Shown in pieces: positions 17,227 through 26,721 of a stretch of 64,000 nucleotides of DNA; position 1 is the stretch's first letter, and the number at the start of each line of letters is the position of its first letter. The notes under the pieces were generated by a model. The model searched no databases. It saw nothing but the letters and a program-made list of their open reading frames with translations, and was not told the DNA's origin. The DNA is from Planctomycetota bacterium (GTDB lineage Bacteria; Planctomycetota; Planctomycetia; Pirellulales; Pirellulaceae): assembly GCA_026692905.1 (NCBI GenBank), contig JAPLNL010000112.1, positions 38,865-102,864 on the forward strand, in the 5' to 3' direction. A program made the position numbers and the translations under genes.

Positions 17227-17760
17227 TTGAAAATCCTCTTGAATGAACAGCAGATCGGGCAAGGCATCGATCGTTTGGCTTCTCAACTAAAAGAGCATTA
17301 CAAAGACCATCCCATAACCATCGTGGGGATCATGACGGGCAGTCTCGTCATGTTGGCGGATTTGATTCGCCGATTGGAAATGCCGGTTCGCATCAGCTTG
17401 ATCCAAGCAAGCTCGTATCGCGGTGGCACACAGTCGGGAGACTTGGTGATCCAAGACCAAATGATGCTGGATATCAAGGATCGAGACGTATTGTTGATCG
17501 ATGACATTTTTGATACCGGCAAAACGCTGGTTCAGGTAACGCAACGGCTTACTGCCTTGGAACCCAAATCGATTCGGACTGCGGTTTTCTTGAACAAACT
17601 CGGACAGAGCGTTGTGTCTGCTGTGCCGGATTTTGTAGTTTTCGAAATTCCAAACGAGTTCGTCGTTGGGTATGGATTGGACTACGAAGACTTGTACCGA
17701 AACCTGCCCTACGTGGGCGTCCTCGAAGCTTCCGATTTGCAGAATCACGTGTCGGCTTAA
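17227..17760 (+). CDS. hpt: Hypoxanthine-type phosphoribosyltransferase
   Basis: 177 residues, purine salvage enzyme using PRPP. The PRPP motif DVLLIDDIFDTGKTL (residues about 88-102) and the ITIVGIMTGSLVMLADLIRR and SSYRGGTQSG segments match bacterial HPRTs. The start is a TTG at 17227 (MKILLNEQQIGQGI); an in-frame TAG at 17209 excludes an earlier one. It is followed 3 bases later by a glycosyltransferase gene. Confidence 0.9.
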   Translation: MKILLNEQQIGQGIDRLASQLKEHYKDHPITIVGIMTGSLVMLADLIRRLEMPVRISLIQASSYRGGTQSGDLVIQDQMMLDIKDRDVLLIDDIFDTGKTLVQVTQRLTALEPKSIRTAVFLNKLGQSVVSAVPDFVVFEIPNEFVVGYGLDYEDLYRNLPYVGVLEASDLQNHVSA

Positions 17761-17763
17761 GTT

Positions 17764-18942
17764 GTGTCCACATCCATTCATGGGCCTAGGGTGCTTGTTG
17801 TCACCCGTCGATTCTGGCCGTTTACGGACGACAATTGTCAGCGGCTATTGCAGTTCTGTGCAGCGTTGACTCGAGCGGGCGCGACAGTGACTGTGCTGAC
17901 CGCCCGATGGCATTCAAGTTGGCCTGCATACTCCGTATGCCGCGAAGTGCCTGTGCATCGATTGCTTCCTTCTCCGAATACCAACTGGAACGAAAGTCAT
18001 TTTCAAAAAAATGCGGTGCAGTGGATCAGCAAAACAGCAAAAAATTACGACTGCATTTATGTCGATCGCGCGGATAGCCTTGTTGCTTCGTTGCAATGCA
18101 AGAGCTCGAAATGGAACCTGCCCATAGTCGTTCGTTTTTCGCCTGAGGAGAGCGGGTTTGGACTCGCAACTGGTCTGAGGATTACTCAAGTTGCGATGGC
18201 GGACCAATGTCGACGAGTCGCACGTATCGTTTGTCCAACGCCCAACGCCCATAGGATTCTGGTGTCTCAGGGGATTACCGAGTCTCAAATCGTAAGGATC
18301 GCCGATACGGCTTGGGAGCATGTAAGTCGATCGGAAGAACTTCGGACGAATGCATCCAACGCGCTTTTCGACACCAGTAGCGATTTCCTGATTCCTGGTC
18401 GAACCGATTTGCTGCTGCACCTGGGCGTTTCAGAGTCGATTCCACTTCGAAAAGCAATTCAAGTTGTTTGCGATCTTTTGGACTCGGGAGCGGCCATGCG
18501 CATGTGGATTATTGGTTCTGGTCTCGACCCGAGTTTATTTTACGATTTGATCAAATCGCGAGGTTGGCATCGTGAAATCCTTCTTTTCGATGGGTTTGAT
18601 GACTTGCAGGAATTGATTCGGGTGACGGATCTTTGTATCGCCTCAAATCCTAAGGAGGCGATACAATACACTTTGCCAACTTTGGCTAGTGCGGGCGTTC
18701 CCATGATGATTGCCGACAATCAGGAATGTCGGGCTTGGTTGCCTGAAAACCAGCATTTCCAACTTTATTCAACGGAGCAGGCTCTGGCCCTAAAACTACA
18801 AGACTTCCTCGCAAATCGAGAACGCTGGACTTCCGCGGCCGGTGCGCTGCGTCAGACGATGCGACGAGGTAAAACGTTGGACGAATGTATTCAGCAATGG
18901 CTATCCCTCTTCCGTGACTCCATCCTTGAATGCAAAGCATGA
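17764..18942 (+). CDS. Glycosyltransferase-like protein (GT4 type fold)
   Basis: 392 residues, GTG start 3 bases after hpt. The N-terminus GPRVLVVTRRFWPFTDDNCQ and the arrangement of two Rossmann halves fit GT-B glycosyltransferases. MWIIGSGLDPSLF and LCIASNPKEAIQYTLPTLASAGVPMMI occupy the donor-sugar half, but the usual acidic EGxxxxxxE motif is weak (NPKEAIQYTLPT), so activity or donor is uncertain. It overlaps the next glycosyltransferase gene by 13 bases, pointing to coupled expression for surface glycan work. Confidence 0.7.
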   Translation: MSTSIHGPRVLVVTRRFWPFTDDNCQRLLQFCAALTRAGATVTVLTARWHSSWPAYSVCREVPVHRLLPSPNTNWNESHFQKNAVQWISKTAKNYDCIYVDRADSLVASLQCKSSKWNLPIVVRFSPEESGFGLATGLRITQVAMADQCRRVARIVCPTPNAHRILVSQGITESQIVRIADTAWEHVSRSEELRTNASNALFDTSSDFLIPGRTDLLLHLGVSESIPLRKAIQVVCDLLDSGAAMRMWIIGSGLDPSLFYDLIKSRGWHREILLFDGFDDLQELIRVTDLCIASNPKEAIQYTLPTLASAGVPMMIADNQECRAWLPENQHFQLYSTEQALALKLQDFLANRERWTSAAGALRQTMRRGKTLDECIQQWLSLFRDSILECKA

Positions 18943-20045
18943 AACTGCGAGTTTGCTTGATTATCCCTACGCTCGACCAGGGAGGGGCGGAGAAACAGAT
19001 TTCGCTTTTGGCTCGCGGGTTGGATCGCAATGAGTTTGAGGCGATCGTGATCGTTCTGACTCGAACTGGTCCCCGCGAACAGGAGCTGCTCGACAATGGC
19101 ATCAAGGTTCACCATATCAACAAGCGATCGAAACTCGATCCATTTGCGTGGCTTCGATTGAGAAAGCTCCTGAAGCAATTGAAACCCGATATTGTTCATA
19201 CATGGCTTTTTGCAGCAAATGCGTATGGACGATCTGCTGCCTTATCCGCTGGCGTTCCCGTCATTTTGGGATCTGAGCGATCGGTTGACCCGTGGAAAAA
19301 TGGACTGCAGTTTTGGATCGATCGATTCCTTTTGAAGCGAACCCAGGGTCTTACGGCCAACAGCCAAGGGACTATCGATTTTTATCAACAACACGGACTT
19401 GATTCAAATCGCTTTCAATTGATTCCGAACGGGATCGAACCGGCAATGCCTAGCCGTTTGAGTCGGGCGGAAGCTTGCGAAAAAATGGGGGTCTCCACTG
19501 AAAGAAAAATCATTATTTCAGTAGGTAGGTTGTGGGCTCAGAAAGGTTACAAGGACATGCTCTGGGCAGTAGAATTGCTTCGCGTGATGCGTGAGGACAT
19601 CTGCTACGTGATTGTTGGCGATGGGCCAGATCGAGAGCGACTGGAACTGTACCGCGATAACATTCGCGGCGCCTCGCAAATTTATTTTCTTGGGCATCGT
19701 ACCGATGTTTCGGATTTGTTGCCTCACTGCGAAATCCTTTGGAACGGGAGCCTTTATGAAGGTCAGTCGAATGTCATCATGGAAGCGATGCAGAGCGGCG
19801 TGGCCGTGATCGCCTCCGACATTCCGGGAAACCAGGAATTGGTGCAGCACGAACGGACGGGTCTGCTTTATCCACTTGGAAATGTGAACGATTTAACTCG
19901 ATTGACCAATATGCTTCTAAACGATGATTCACGGAGGAAGGCAATGGCCGATAACGCAAAACAGCATATCCAAACGGAGCATTCGGTCGAGCAGATGATT
20001 GCTCGCCATGCAGCCTACTATCGAGCAAAGGTTTCGGACCGATGA
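18930..20045 (+). CDS. Family 4 glycosyltransferase
   Basis: 371 residues. N-terminal LIIPTLDQGGAEKQISLLARGL, central SVGRLWAQKGYKDML, and YVIVGDGPDRERLE, then SLYEGQSNVIMEAMQSGVAVIASDIPGNQELV carrying the family's E-x7-E donor-binding motif. Retaining GT-B enzyme that extends a polysaccharide or glycolipid on the cytoplasmic side. The stop overlaps the next start as ATGA. Confidence 0.9.
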   Translation: MQSMKLRVCLIIPTLDQGGAEKQISLLARGLDRNEFEAIVIVLTRTGPREQELLDNGIKVHHINKRSKLDPFAWLRLRKLLKQLKPDIVHTWLFAANAYGRSAALSAGVPVILGSERSVDPWKNGLQFWIDRFLLKRTQGLTANSQGTIDFYQQHGLDSNRFQLIPNGIEPAMPSRLSRAEACEKMGVSTERKIIISVGRLWAQKGYKDMLWAVELLRVMREDICYVIVGDGPDRERLELYRDNIRGASQIYFLGHRTDVSDLLPHCEILWNGSLYEGQSNVIMEAMQSGVAVIASDIPGNQELVQHERTGLLYPLGNVNDLTRLTNMLLNDDSRRKAMADNAKQHIQTEHSVEQMIARHAAYYRAKVSDR

Positions 20046-21235
20046 AGAACTTAGCTGCCTACGAACCACGTATTGGGACTAGAAATCTAGTCCTGCAGTT
20101 GCCAGAGAATGTTTCCGAACTCCGCGTCTCTGGCATAGCGGCCGAACAGCCAATCGACGAGCTGATCACAAAGGCGTTTGACGAACCGATCGATTTCCCG
20201 CCATTGCCCTTAGCTCTCATCGATGACGATCATATTGCGATCGCGATCGAGGATGGAGTGCCCGACGCGAATGCGATTGCATGCGCTGTGGTTCGGTATT
20301 TAGTCGAGCACGGAACTCGACAGGAAATGATTATCGTCGTGCTAGGTTCTGACAATCAAGACTGGCGAGATCGACTTGTTGACGATCTCAAGCATCAGGA
20401 ATTGGATGGGGTTAAGGTTATAAAGCACGAACCGACTCATCACGATTCGCACGGCTACATTGCAGCCAGTGCCTCGGCCGACCCAATCTACATTCAACGC
20501 GATTTGGTCGAGGCGGAAGTCGTTCTGCCAATCTATTGCATTCGCACACCGGATTCTCCCAGTGCGAGTGACAAGTATGGAATGTCACCTAGTTTTGCTG
20601 ACGCAACAACGCAGCACCGCTGGAACTTGGCTTGGTTGGATGACAATGTCCACCACCTCCACCTCCAGGAAAAACTGAGTCATGAAGTGGGATGGTTGAT
20701 GGGGATTCCATTTGCCATCGCGGTTGTTCCCGCCAGCGATGGTTCTGTTTCAGCAATCTTAGGAGGCAATCCGGATAAAGTTTTCCAACAAGCTTCCGAA
20801 TTGTTACGCCCTGTCGGCGGTGGTTCCGTGCAAGAGCATTCGCTGGCTATTGCCTTTGTTGAAGGGGACTGGACACAGCAATCCTGGATGAACGTAGCTA
20901 GAGCTGCAGCTCACGCAGATATGCAGCTGAACTCCAACGGTAGTATTGTCGTCTGCACCGACATCAAGAACTTGTCGGCAGGGATATCGCAGTTAGGTTC
21001 GGACGAATCGGAGGAAAAACTGCAACGGCAGCTATTAAACAGCGACTTGGAGGATGCATTTGCAGCAGCCGTTTTGAGCTCTATCAAAAGCAAGCGAAGT
21101 ATTTATTTGATGTCCCAGTTGAGAGTGAACCAAGTCGAGGGACTCGGTTTAGCCTATTTGGACAGCCCTCTCGACATCGAGCGACTATGTCGAGAAGCGG
21201 AATCGGTTTGCGTGATGCGATCTTCGCAGTTCTGA
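20042..21235 (+). CDS. LarA-like (lactate racemase N-terminal domain family) protein
   Basis: 397 residues. The first half resembles the LarA/DUF2088 domain: an N-terminal strand pattern with LALIDDDHIAIAIEDGVPDANAI, a nucleotide-like fold, then IIVVLGSDNQDW and HEPTHHDSHGYI where LarA has catalytic histidines. VEAEVVLPIYCIRTPDS also fits. True LarA uses a nickel-pincer cofactor made by LarBCE, none of which is here, and the motif spacing is not canonical. ATGA-coupled to a glycosyltransferase, so it may act on a sugar-acid or other hydroxy acid. Function unproven. Confidence 0.6.
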   Translation: MKNLAAYEPRIGTRNLVLQLPENVSELRVSGIAAEQPIDELITKAFDEPIDFPPLPLALIDDDHIAIAIEDGVPDANAIACAVVRYLVEHGTRQEMIIVVLGSDNQDWRDRLVDDLKHQELDGVKVIKHEPTHHDSHGYIAASASADPIYIQRDLVEAEVVLPIYCIRTPDSPSASDKYGMSPSFADATTQHRWNLAWLDDNVHHLHLQEKLSHEVGWLMGIPFAIAVVPASDGSVSAILGGNPDKVFQQASELLRPVGGGSVQEHSLAIAFVEGDWTQQSWMNVARAAAHADMQLNSNGSIVVCTDIKNLSAGISQLGSDESEEKLQRQLLNSDLEDAFAAAVLSSIKSKRSIYLMSQLRVNQVEGLGLAYLDSPLDIERLCREAESVCVMRSSQF

Positions 21236-21560
21236 GAACATCGCATTGCACTTTACCGTTAACGTTAACGTTAACGGGCGATAGCCCCCGGTTGTTTTGC
21301 AGGGATTTAAAGTCACCCTCCCTCGGGGGAGGGTCGGGCCTTCGGCCCGGGTAGGGTGAACTGATTTATGCAATAGCTGTCGGCACTGGCCCTCCCCTCG
21401 CTACGCTCGACCCTCCCAGCGGGAGTGTGTCTAGACCGGTCTCTAAGATCGCTCGACATTCGTCGAGAACCGCGGCTAGCGTTGTTCGGCTAATTTGTTC
21501 ACATGCCCCATCTCCGCAAGAGAAGGAAATAGGGAGGAAAAATCATAAGATCTTGCTCGA
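21236..21560. repeat. Gene-free interval of mixed palindromes
   Basis: Between two convergent genes. Contains three GTTAAC hexamers in tandem (about 21257-21276), a partial family A block just after (to 21293), G+C-rich hairpins of the type CCCTCGGGGGAGGG and GGGCCTTCGGCCC (about 21315-21358), CCCTCCC repeats to 21425, and a second family A half (21451-21481). It likely stops transcription from both sides. No gene seen. Confidence 0.7.
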
Positions 21561-23357
21561 CTACTTAACCAAATCGATCGGCTTGATCAGCTGTTCCGTG
21601 AAGAACTTCGCTGGTTTGAACCCGAAGTTGTTGGGTTGGTATTTATCCGAGACCTTCACGCTTGCCTTTTCTGGAATCTTTGCTTCTAGGCCTGTCATCC
21701 AGTAGGTTGCATTGACGACCAACCGCCGCAGATCTTCGCAGAGCAGATCGTTCGCGGCTCCCATCGTCGTGCAAAACAGTTTGCCAGTTTTTCCGCCAGG
21801 CATCTGATAGTCCTTGGTCCAAACCAAAGGCATCATAGGGCTATTCTTTGCTCCCTCGAGTGGTGGATCTGTTGGATTCATGCCCTTTAGAATTTGCCCT
21901 TGGAGCAAGACGTTGGCAGTGCTTGGCAAATGAACTACGCCATACACATCGGATGGACCAAAGACGTCGCTAACTCCCTTGAGAATCGGGGACGCTTTCG
22001 CAGCCTCAACAATCACGCCGCGGGTCGCCTGCGAGCCGTGGGCGCCATGGTGCGAATGCCAAGTTTCGCCAATGATTTGCTGTCCAAAACCACCTTCCCA
22101 TTCTTTGCTATTGAACGCCCACTTTTTGAATGGGGACTTTGAGGTGTCAGGGAAATTGAATGGGTGTGTTGACGTCCGAAGTGCGATGAACGGTTTCCCC
22201 TCATTCATGAATTTCTCAAAATGGGCCATTTGCCAATCCGGCAACGATCGAAATCGCAAGCACATGACCATTCCATCTGCGTCATCGAGATGATGCAAAC
22301 CAGGGATGTTATTTTGGTAGTTAGGATCGACGGTGTGTGTTTCTGGATTGATCGAGAAGAGCACTACGCAATCATATCCGTGCTGCTCGGACAAAATCTT
22401 GGCGAGCATGGGCATCGACTCTTCGGATCGATACTCTTCGTCGCCGGAGATGAGAACGATCTTCTTGCCTTTGCCAGGTAGATTGGCATCGGTGGCTCCC
22501 GGCATGACGAGCCATGGATCGACTTCTTCTCGCAATCGGCGAGCCCATACATTTCGGAATCGCGTCGAGTTACCGTGGTCTTGCAACAGCAGATGGTCTT
22601 TGGATGGGTGCGCTTTGTACTTGGCGATCTCTTGGTGTGCCATTGGTCCGATCAGCTCTTTGGCGTTTTGGACGAGAACTCCGTTGTGAAAGACGGTTGC
22701 TCGAGCGGGCTTGAGCAACGTCTCGCCGTCGAATCGCGGAGCTTCAAATAGGATATCGTAAGAGTTCCACTGGCCAGGAGCTTTGGTCACGTTGACTTGT
22801 GGTGGGAATTGACCGTAGATCGAGCCGGCTTGGCCGTCGGCGTAGGTGTCGTTGTCGTAGCTATCGAGAATTTGGATCTCGTAGCGGCCCATAATGATGA
22901 CGCCGCTGTTTCCTCGCTCTTGCGATTTGCCTTTGACGACTTCCGGAGCGGACCATTCGATGTGCAATTGCATGTCGCCAAACTCTTTGCGAGTTTCAAT
23001 CGAGCCGCTGCCACCGACCGCCTCAAAGTAACCATCCCCGACTTTCCATGGAGCGGCATTGTCTTTGCTCCCGGCCTTCTTCCACTCTGACAGGTCTTTG
23101 CCGTCGAACAGAATCGTTGCATCCGAGGGAGCTTGGCCAAGGACATCGCCAGCCTTAACAAGAGTCGGTCGCGGTCGGTATTTGTCGTGGACTCGCCATT
23201 GGCTGTTCGGAAGAACGGGCGTATTGGTGTAGCCGACGCCAGGACCAAGCGGCGCCTGAGCCATGACTTGTCCCATCCCGATCACAGCGAGAGCGGCCAA
23301 GGCGCACAACGACAGGCGAATCAAAGGGTTGGTGGAAGAGAGGAAGTGCAATTTCAT
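21561..23357 (-). CDS. Secreted DUF1080-ThuA fusion protein
   Basis: 598 residues. ATG at 23357 gives a clean signal peptide (LSLCALAALAVIGMGQVMAQ); the open frame continues further upstream without family sense. Residues about 75-280 are a DUF1080 jelly-roll domain (ATILFDGKDLSEWKKAG; GNSGVIIMGRYEIQILDSY). Residues about 305-590 are a ThuA-like, glutamine-amidotransferase-fold domain (KIVLISGDEEYRSEESMPMLAKIL; HHGAHGSQATRG). Both families occur in planctomycete sugar-degradation loci; the second is tied to trehalose or keto-sugar use. Periplasmic. Confidence 0.85.
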   Translation of the reverse strand: MKLHFLSSTNPLIRLSLCALAALAVIGMGQVMAQAPLGPGVGYTNTPVLPNSQWRVHDKYRPRPTLVKAGDVLGQAPSDATILFDGKDLSEWKKAGSKDNAAPWKVGDGYFEAVGGSGSIETRKEFGDMQLHIEWSAPEVVKGKSQERGNSGVIIMGRYEIQILDSYDNDTYADGQAGSIYGQFPPQVNVTKAPGQWNSYDILFEAPRFDGETLLKPARATVFHNGVLVQNAKELIGPMAHQEIAKYKAHPSKDHLLLQDHGNSTRFRNVWARRLREEVDPWLVMPGATDANLPGKGKKIVLISGDEEYRSEESMPMLAKILSEQHGYDCVVLFSINPETHTVDPNYQNNIPGLHHLDDADGMVMCLRFRSLPDWQMAHFEKFMNEGKPFIALRTSTHPFNFPDTSKSPFKKWAFNSKEWEGGFGQQIIGETWHSHHGAHGSQATRGVIVEAAKASPILKGVSDVFGPSDVYGVVHLPSTANVLLQGQILKGMNPTDPPLEGAKNSPMMPLVWTKDYQMPGGKTGKLFCTTMGAANDLLCEDLRRLVVNATYWMTGLEAKIPEKASVKVSDKYQPNNFGFKPAKFFTEQLIKPIDLVK

Positions 23358-23388
23358 AGTGAGGCTCTCGAGGGAAATAGGCAGGAAG

Positions 23389-23598
23389 TTAGAGGCTAAT
23401 TGCGAAAAGTTTATTTCGAATACAGATAAAGATTGTATCGTTTGCCGCGATGGGCGTGGTATAGCATGCCGAACCCAGGTTAATCTCAGCACTGAAGGTC
23501 GCGGGGAGTGCCCTAGACTTGGGAGCATTATTGCATTGGGGCGAACCACCCCATTGCGGCCAGTCTTTTTGATTTCGTCGTAGCGACTTAAATGTCAT
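23389..23598 (-). pseudogene. Internally deleted mini-copy of the PQQ-like protein gene
   Basis: A 69-codon open frame that reads KDWPQWGGSPQCNNAP, the beginning of the mature neighbouring PQQ-like protein (KDWPQWGGSPERNNVP), then after a dozen codons AEINLGSACYTTPIAAN and an RNKLFAI end, matching that protein's last 35 residues (AEINLGSALYTTPVAAN; RNRIFAI). About 480 internal residues are gone. It lies directly upstream of the DUF1080-ThuA gene and within 200 bases of the end of the intact paralogue. No signal peptide remains. Confidence 0.75.
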
Positions 23599-23736
23599 TA
23601 ACGAAAGAAAAACGCCAGGGATCGAATCAGTTCAAGTCCTTGGCGTTCTAAGTTCATTTGCGTTTGTTCCGAACGTAATGAAGCGAAACCTGATGTCCAA
23701 TTCAACTCAAACCAGGAGCACCTCCTCATCCCCCAA

Positions 23737-23765
23737 CCCCTTCTCCTCCCGCGGAGGAGAAGGGG
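23737..23765. terminator. Perfect 13-bp hairpin after the PQQ-like gene
   Basis: CCCCTTCTCCTCC and GGAGGAGAAGGGG with a 3-base loop, 26 bases past the stop of the minus-strand PQQ-like gene. No T run follows, so it is either a non-classical terminator or another mobile palindrome. Confidence 0.5.
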
Positions 23766-23790
23766 AGTTAGAAAATAAAGATCATCTCCT

Positions 23791-25485
23791 CTACTTTACT
23801 GGTTCGCTTTGCTTGCCGGCTTCGATTGCAAAAATCCGGTTTCGATTGGCGATGTAGATCGATTCGTTGGCAGCGACGGGCGTGGTGTACAGGGCCGAGC
23901 CAAGGTTGATTTCAGCGATGATGTTGATCTTGTCGCTGACTTCGTGCTTGAAAATCGTGATGTCACCATCTTCGTCGCCAATGTAAACTTTGCCGTCGGC
24001 GATGAGCGGCGAAGCCCATGAAGCTGCGAGCATATCGTGGGTCCAATGCGCGACGCCGGTTTTTGCGTCTAAGCAGTGGAGCACACCGGAGAAGTCGGCG
24101 ATGTAGAGGATGTTATTCTTGATCGCTACGGTACCGCAGGTTCGGTGCATCTGTGTTTCAAACTCTTTGGGATCGTTGCCAACGTAGTGCCAAATGGCTG
24201 CGGAGTTGGGATTGTCCCTTTCGACATCGCCTTCTGCTGCAACCATAGCTTGTTTGCGTTTCGGTGCGATCGGCTTGGTCATGTCGCTCGAGTTGAAAAC
24301 GAGAGTCGGGCTGACATCGCCACGTTTGGTTGGGTCGATGCACCAAAGATGGCCTTGTCCCTCACCGTGCTCAGGGTCTTCACCAACAGCCACATAGATC
24401 AACCCGTCATAAACTACTGGGGTTGCGATAACGTGGTTCTTCGTTGCTCCGTTCAGGCTGTACTTGGAGTCCTTAGGGTTGCAATCGAACTTCCAAAGCA
24501 TTTTCGAGGCCTTAGCCGTTCCTTCCTTGCCCTTTGGGTCATAGCTATAAAGCCAGCCGTCGCCACCACCGAAGATCACTTGCTCTTGTCCGCCGAGGAC
24601 TGCATAGGAAGGTGAGGACCATTGACCGTGAAGTACATTGGCACCTGGTGAGTTATCGGTCCAAAGTACATCGCCGGAATTCTTGTTCAAGCAGATGAAG
24701 CTTGGCGCTTTTTCTGAGGGCACAGTGATGTGAGCGTCGTCGACACCGTTGGAAGTGTTAACAAAGAGATAGTCGCCGACAGCAGTAACGGAGCAACTGC
24801 ACATGTTGTGCTGAGATACCCCAAGAGCAGCCATCATGTCCAGCTTCCAGATCACATCCGCTTCGTCTTTATTTTCGTTTGGTTCTTTTTTGAATGGTCC
24901 ATCGTTTTCATTATCCGAAAAACCTTCTAGGTCGAGGCAAGCGACTTCGCCACGGCTGGTCACGTACCAAAGTCGATCTCCCTCGATCATCGGAGCACAG
25001 CAAATACCTTGGTTTGGCCAATCATGAACGCGGCCGGTCGGTAGTTTTTCACTGCTATGTTGCCAGAGCATCTTGCCATCTTTTTCATCAAAGCAAAGCA
25101 GGACGCCGAGGTCGACCGTATTGGGATAACGTTTGATGTATCCATTTCCATTGTTCGTACCTACGAATACTTTTCCGTTGGCAATGACAGGATTGCCGTA
25201 TGTCTCGGAACCTAGCGGCATGGACCAACGAATGTTCTTTCCGGTTTTGGTATCAAATTCAATCGGCATTGGTCCGGTTTCAGGGACGTTGTTACGTTCG
25301 GGCGATCCACCCCATTGAGGCCAATCTTTGGCACCCACCTTCATTTTGGCGATCGCAGCTTTTGCCACCGCCGTTGGATCGTAATCGTCCGCACCAGCAA
25401 GATTCGCGCTAAAACCGCAAATTGCCCCCATTCCGCAGAACGCAAGAGTTTGGACAGGAAGGAATCTCTGAAATGCCAATCGCAT
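23791..25485 (-). CDS. Secreted PQQ-like beta-propeller protein
   Basis: 564 residues. ATG at 25485 gives a signal peptide (TLAFCGMGAICGFSANLAGA); upstream codons look like untranslated leader. The body carries the WPQWGGSPERNNVPETGPMP opening of planctomycete PQQ_2 propellers and repeated blades such as KVFVGTNNGNGY, LLCFDEKDGKMLWQ, FICLNKNSGDVLW and LYIADFSGVLHCLDAKTG. Such proteins bind quinone cofactors or act as scaffolds (BamB-like) outside the cytoplasm; no dehydrogenase active-site Cys pair is evident. A shrunken copy of the same gene lies downstream. Confidence 0.85.
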   Translation of the reverse strand: MRLAFQRFLPVQTLAFCGMGAICGFSANLAGADDYDPTAVAKAAIAKMKVGAKDWPQWGGSPERNNVPETGPMPIEFDTKTGKNIRWSMPLGSETYGNPVIANGKVFVGTNNGNGYIKRYPNTVDLGVLLCFDEKDGKMLWQHSSEKLPTGRVHDWPNQGICCAPMIEGDRLWYVTSRGEVACLDLEGFSDNENDGPFKKEPNENKDEADVIWKLDMMAALGVSQHNMCSCSVTAVGDYLFVNTSNGVDDAHITVPSEKAPSFICLNKNSGDVLWTDNSPGANVLHGQWSSPSYAVLGGQEQVIFGGGDGWLYSYDPKGKEGTAKASKMLWKFDCNPKDSKYSLNGATKNHVIATPVVYDGLIYVAVGEDPEHGEGQGHLWCIDPTKRGDVSPTLVFNSSDMTKPIAPKRKQAMVAAEGDVERDNPNSAAIWHYVGNDPKEFETQMHRTCGTVAIKNNILYIADFSGVLHCLDAKTGVAHWTHDMLAASWASPLIADGKVYIGDEDGDITIFKHEVSDKINIIAEINLGSALYTTPVAANESIYIANRNRIFAIEAGKQSEPVK

Positions 25486-25784
25486 AGGGTTTGCCTTGTT
25501 TGCCGAGTGTTTTGAACGACCCTGGGATGGTCGTAATAGGTTAGGAAGGACACGCAATTATAGCCTAAGTGCCACTGGCTTGGGAATAAGCACCTCGGAA
25601 CGTGAAATGCTTGACTTTTTCGAGGAGTTTGGACGCGATGGGGCCAGGAAGAAAATCCGTACCGGGTAAGTTACAATTTCGTTGCTTGCCCGCAATCCAA
25701 GGCCAAAATACAATATGGAGCTAGCGTCCGTCGCTCATTACCGGGTTCCCTTCGTCGTTTTTGAAATAGAATCTTAACCAATCC
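25486..25784. other. Divergent promoter region
   Basis: 299 bases between the divergent PQQ-like and isomerase-like genes. No gene, RNA or clear repeat. The promoters for both should be here; TAGAATCTTAA just before 25785 could contribute to one, but no convincing -35/-10 pair stands out. Confidence 0.4.
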
Positions 25785-26690
25785 ATGCTGAATCAATTCT
25801 CTCGACGCGATTTTCTGACCACCGCATCCGTTGGACTTGGAGCTGCATTAGCGCTTCCCAAGAGTAGTCTTTTTGCACAGGCCGATAAGGCAAAGCCGTT
25901 CAAAATTTCGCTGGCACAGTGGTCTCTCCACAAATCGCTCCAGTCGAAGAAGCTGGATAATTTGGATTTCGCCAAGGTTGCCAAAGAGAAGTTTGGAATC
26001 GAAGCGATCGAATACGTCAATCAGTTCTTCAAAGACAAAGCCAAAGATGAAACTTATCTGAAGGAAATGAAGACGCGAACGAGCGACCTTGGGGTTACCA
26101 ATGTTCTGATCATGGTGGATGGCGAAGGTGGACTTGGTGATGTCGACGAGCAAAAGCGAAACAAAGCGGTCGAGAACCATTACAAGTGGGTGGAAGCAGC
26201 CAAATTCCTCGGATGCCACTCCATCCGAGTGAATGCACAAACCAATGCCCAGTACGAAGAAGGGAAGAAGCTTGCAGCGGATGGACTTCGCCGGTTGTCA
26301 GAATATGCCAAGCCGATGGAGATCAACGTGATTGTTGAGAATCATGGCGGCTTGAGCTCGAACGGCAAGTGGCTGGCAGAGACCATTCGCATGACGGGGA
26401 TGGCAAATTGCGGGACGCTACCCGATTTCGGAAACTTTTATGAGTATGACCGTTATCAAGGTGTCACCGACCTGATGCCACTGGCCAAAGCCGTCAGCGC
26501 GAAAAGCTACGACTTTGATGAACAGGGCAACGAGACTAAGATCGATTTCCCAAAAATGATGAAGATCGTCATGGATGCCAACTACCACGGTTGGGTCGGG
26601 ATAGAGTACGAAGGCTCGAAGTTGAGCGAAGACGACGGGATCATCGCAACCAAAAAACTACTCGAAAAATGCATGGCAGCGCTGGGCTAA
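25785..26690 (+). CDS. Tat-exported sugar phosphate isomerase/epimerase-like protein
   Basis: 301 residues. A twin-arginine signal ([20 protein letters not shown]) is followed by a TIM-barrel of the AP-endonuclease-2/xylose-isomerase-like family: [49 protein letters not shown] (metal-binding Glu/His) and [18 protein letters not shown]. Very common in planctomycetes, probably acting on sugars in the periplasm. Its end is 31 bases before a response-regulator gene. Confidence 0.87.
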   Translation: MLNQFSRRDFLTTASVGLGAALALPKSSLFAQADKAKPFKISLAQWSLHKSLQSKKLDNLDFAKVAKEKFGIEAIEYVNQFFKDKAKDETYLKEMKTRTSDLGVTNVLIMVDGEGGLGDVDEQKRNKAVENHYKWVEAAKFLGCHSIRVNAQTNAQYEEGKKLAADGLRRLSEYAKPMEINVIVENHGGLSSNGKWLAETIRMTGMANCGTLPDFGNFYEYDRYQGVTDLMPLAKAVSAKSYDFDEQGNETKIDFPKMMKIVMDANYHGWVGIEYEGSKLSEDDGIIATKKLLEKCMAALG

Positions 26691-26721
26691 ATCTTCGTTC
26701 GCCCAGTCGGAATCGACACAA

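Noticed and set aside
16983..17246. Open frame with Met-Asn-Ser-Thr repeats
   Set aside because: It is simply the 12-base tandem array and palindrome arms read in frame; it overlaps the hpt start and has no start signal or known domain.
24076..24615. 179-codon + strand frame inside the PQQ-like gene
   Set aside because: Antisense shadow of a well-supported exported beta-propeller gene.
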